This document shows positions 7,140-8,052 of a stretch of 8,052 bases of DNA, one piece after another. The notes beneath the pieces are model-generated. The model saw nothing but the letters and a program-made list of their open reading frames with translations, made no database searches and was not told the origin of the DNA. Made by a program: the position numbers and the translations under genes. The stretch's first letter is position 1. Every line of letters begins with the position of its first letter. This DNA is from Candidatus Caenarcanales bacterium (GTDB lineage: Bacteria > Cyanobacteriota > Vampirovibrionia > Caenarcaniphilales > Caenarcanaceae), in the NCBI GenBank assembly GCA_947489925.1, contig CANLFK010000103.1, positions 1-8,052 of the forward strand, read 5' to 3'.

Positions 7140-7694
7140 ATGGGTACTTTTTTATCAACTGGAATTGTAATTGAAATGATTACTTTAAAAGAAGAATTGA
7201 AAAAAGCGGAAATAAAAAATGAAGAATTGTTTAGTGCTTTGGAAGAAAAGTTTCACTACAATTTAAATATTTTTGATACTACCGAAACTGATGAATACTT
7301 AAAATTTACTTTGAAGGATATTGTATTTCAAAGAGAATTATTACCTTTTTTAGAGAGATTATTTCCTATAATTTATGGTAAAGACGAAGAAGCTACGAAG
7401 GTAATAGAGAACTTAAAAGCAATAGAACCGTCTGGTTGGAAAAAGCTCGCAGAACAATCTCCTTTATATTATTATCAATTAACCAAGTATGGAGGAGATG
7501 ATTGGCTTTATTTTGAGAAAGGCTTTGATACAAGAATCAGAATTAAATATCCAAGTATTATTTCTTTAATATCTGAAGGAAAAATTATTATGGAAGTATA
7601 TGGAAAACAATTTAGATTTTATAAATATTGTCTCAAAGAGGCTTTTAGAGAGTTTTCTCTTGCTTCAGCGATGAGAATTCATATTGATGGATAA
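7140..7694 (+). CDS. Hypothetical protein, 184 aa, between two Rpn remnants
   Basis: I do not recognise this family. The protein is intact, has ordinary composition and codon use similar to its AT-rich neighbours, and is soluble, with no signal peptide or membrane helix. Residues 13-40 look like a Lys/Glu-rich amphipathic helix. The rest mixes predicted helices (for example ELLPFLERLFPIIYG, about 67-81) with strand-like aromatic segments (PLYYYQLTKYGGDDWLYFEKG; RIRIKYPSIISLI; IIMEVYGKQFRFYKYCLKEAFREF), which suggests a small alpha/beta fold. A second in-frame ATG at 7176 (residue 13, MITLKEELKK) is an equally plausible start; neither has a ribosome-binding site. It does not carry the Rpn catalytic core in any obvious form and lies in a different frame from both flanking fragments. 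The context suggests an accessory gene brought in by recombination. A toxin, antitoxin or immunity role is possible but has no direct support. Confidence 0.6.
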   Translation: MGTFLSTGIVIEMITLKEELKKAEIKNEELFSALEEKFHYNLNIFDTTETDEYLKFTLKDIVFQRELLPFLERLFPIIYGKDEEATKVIENLKAIEPSGWKKLAEQSPLYYYQLTKYGGDDWLYFEKGFDTRIRIKYPSIISLISEGKIIMEVYGKQFRFYKYCLKEAFREFSLASAMRIHIDG

Positions 7695-7702
7695 ATTAAT
7701 AT

Positions 7703-7789
7703 AAGTATTTTTCTCTAGAGAGAGCGGAAATAGCTAAGTTTAACCAAGCAGAATTGCATAATTATGAACAAAGTTTAAAAGTGTTTAAT
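7703..7789 (+). pseudogene. C-terminal-region remnant of Rpn family nuclease/transposase
   Basis: In the same frame as the remnant at 7007, this piece reads KYFSLERAEIAKFNQAEL and then HNYEQSLKVFN. This corresponds to the conserved block A-E-I-A-K-F-x-x-E-E-x-x-x-Y-E-x-S-L-K that follows the nuclease core in Rpn proteins. A TAA precedes it at 7697-7699, and there is no start codon. After SLKV the family's usual Y-R-D-L-K-N continuation is replaced by unrelated residues, so the gene is broken a second time near 7784. The open frame runs on to a TGA near 7891, but that stretch translates repeat-like DNA. Confidence 0.65.
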
Positions 7790-8052
7790 GTGAGTTCGAC
7801 AGATAAAAAACACAAAAAGCTTCTCAAGAATTCAAGTCTTAGCCCCCTAGGCTTACGCCATTCCCCGAAGGGGACACTCAATAAATCTGTTTGAAAATTT
7901 CTGTCTTCAAGGTCTAAATTCCCAGCTCCACTCTCTAATAGCCCACTTTCAGGGGGTTGGGGGTGAAAAGACAAAATTCTTTAGCGAGAGACTTGCAATT
8001 GTGATTGCTTCAAAGTTTCGCTTCAATCAGCATTTTCAGATTTTCTTTTCAT
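7790..8052. other. Non-coding tail with short GC-rich repeat-like patches
   Basis: I see no convincing gene here. Against the AT-rich background there are two GC-rich patches. One contains AGCCCCCTAGGCT (7841-7853) and a perfect small hairpin TCCCC-GAA-GGGGA (7862-7874). The other has AGGGGGTTGGGGGTGA (7951-7966), whose AGGGGG is complementary to CCCCCT in the first patch. Further on, GCAAT-TGTG-ATTGC (7995-8008) forms another short hairpin. The style resembles dispersed intergenic repeats of cyanobacteria, which is recollection and not a database match. Confidence 0.4.

Noticed and set aside
7762..7974. 70-codon - strand ORF over the right-hand tail
   Set aside because: It translates the GC-rich repeat patches (Pro/Arg-rich low-information residues) and partly overlaps the Rpn remnant; it shows no sign of being a protein.
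7975..8052. Possible small RNA or tRNA fragment from the GCAAT/ATTGC hairpin
   Set aside because: The stem is only 5 bp, with no promoter, cloverleaf or T-tract terminator around it.

Overview
The window is AT-rich bacterial DNA (by eye near 30% G+C) with compact housekeeping genes on the left and a disturbed accessory region on the right. No gene has a strong Shine-Dalgarno sequence. Two short stretches resemble the dispersed repeats of cyanobacteria, and an Rpn-type nuclease remnant has a sequence style I associate with cyanobacteria and Bacteroidetes. Together with a type III export-type (FlhA-like) protein, this would fit a non-photosynthetic relative of cyanobacteria (Vampirovibrionia/Melainabacteria type). 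That placement is an inference with low confidence; no marker here fixes the phylum.

Layout. On the + strand, pheT (phenylalanyl-tRNA synthetase beta chain, 25-2529) is followed after 10 bases by nadB (L-aspartate oxidase, 2540-4111), probably as one transcript. Facing them on the - strand are a tRNA-Gln(UUG) gene (4133-4204) with a near-consensus promoter, holB (DNA polymerase III delta' subunit, 4282-5094), and a 549-codon gene (5295-6944). The product of that last gene is a single-spanning membrane protein ending in the cytoplasmic domain of the FlhA/SctV (FHIPEP) family. A 63-bp inverted-repeat element that looks like a miniature transposon lies between it and holB.

Right end. Divergent from the FHIPEP-like gene, a fragment with the exact start of an Rpn/PD-(D/E)XK 'transposase' nuclease (7007-7129) breaks off after about 24 recognisable residues. 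An unrecognised intact 184-codon gene follows (7140-7694). Then comes a fragment of the Rpn C-terminal region (7703-7789), which breaks off again into about 260 bp of non-coding DNA with short GC-rich, repeat-like patches.

How the genes relate. pheT, tRNA-Gln and holB are core translation and replication functions, and nadB starts NAD biosynthesis; they share no pathway. The most unusual item is the FHIPEP-like protein. It keeps the export-gate cytoplasmic domain but replaces the family's multi-spanning export channel with one transmembrane helix and a new helical linker, and no flagellar or secretion gene lies nearby.
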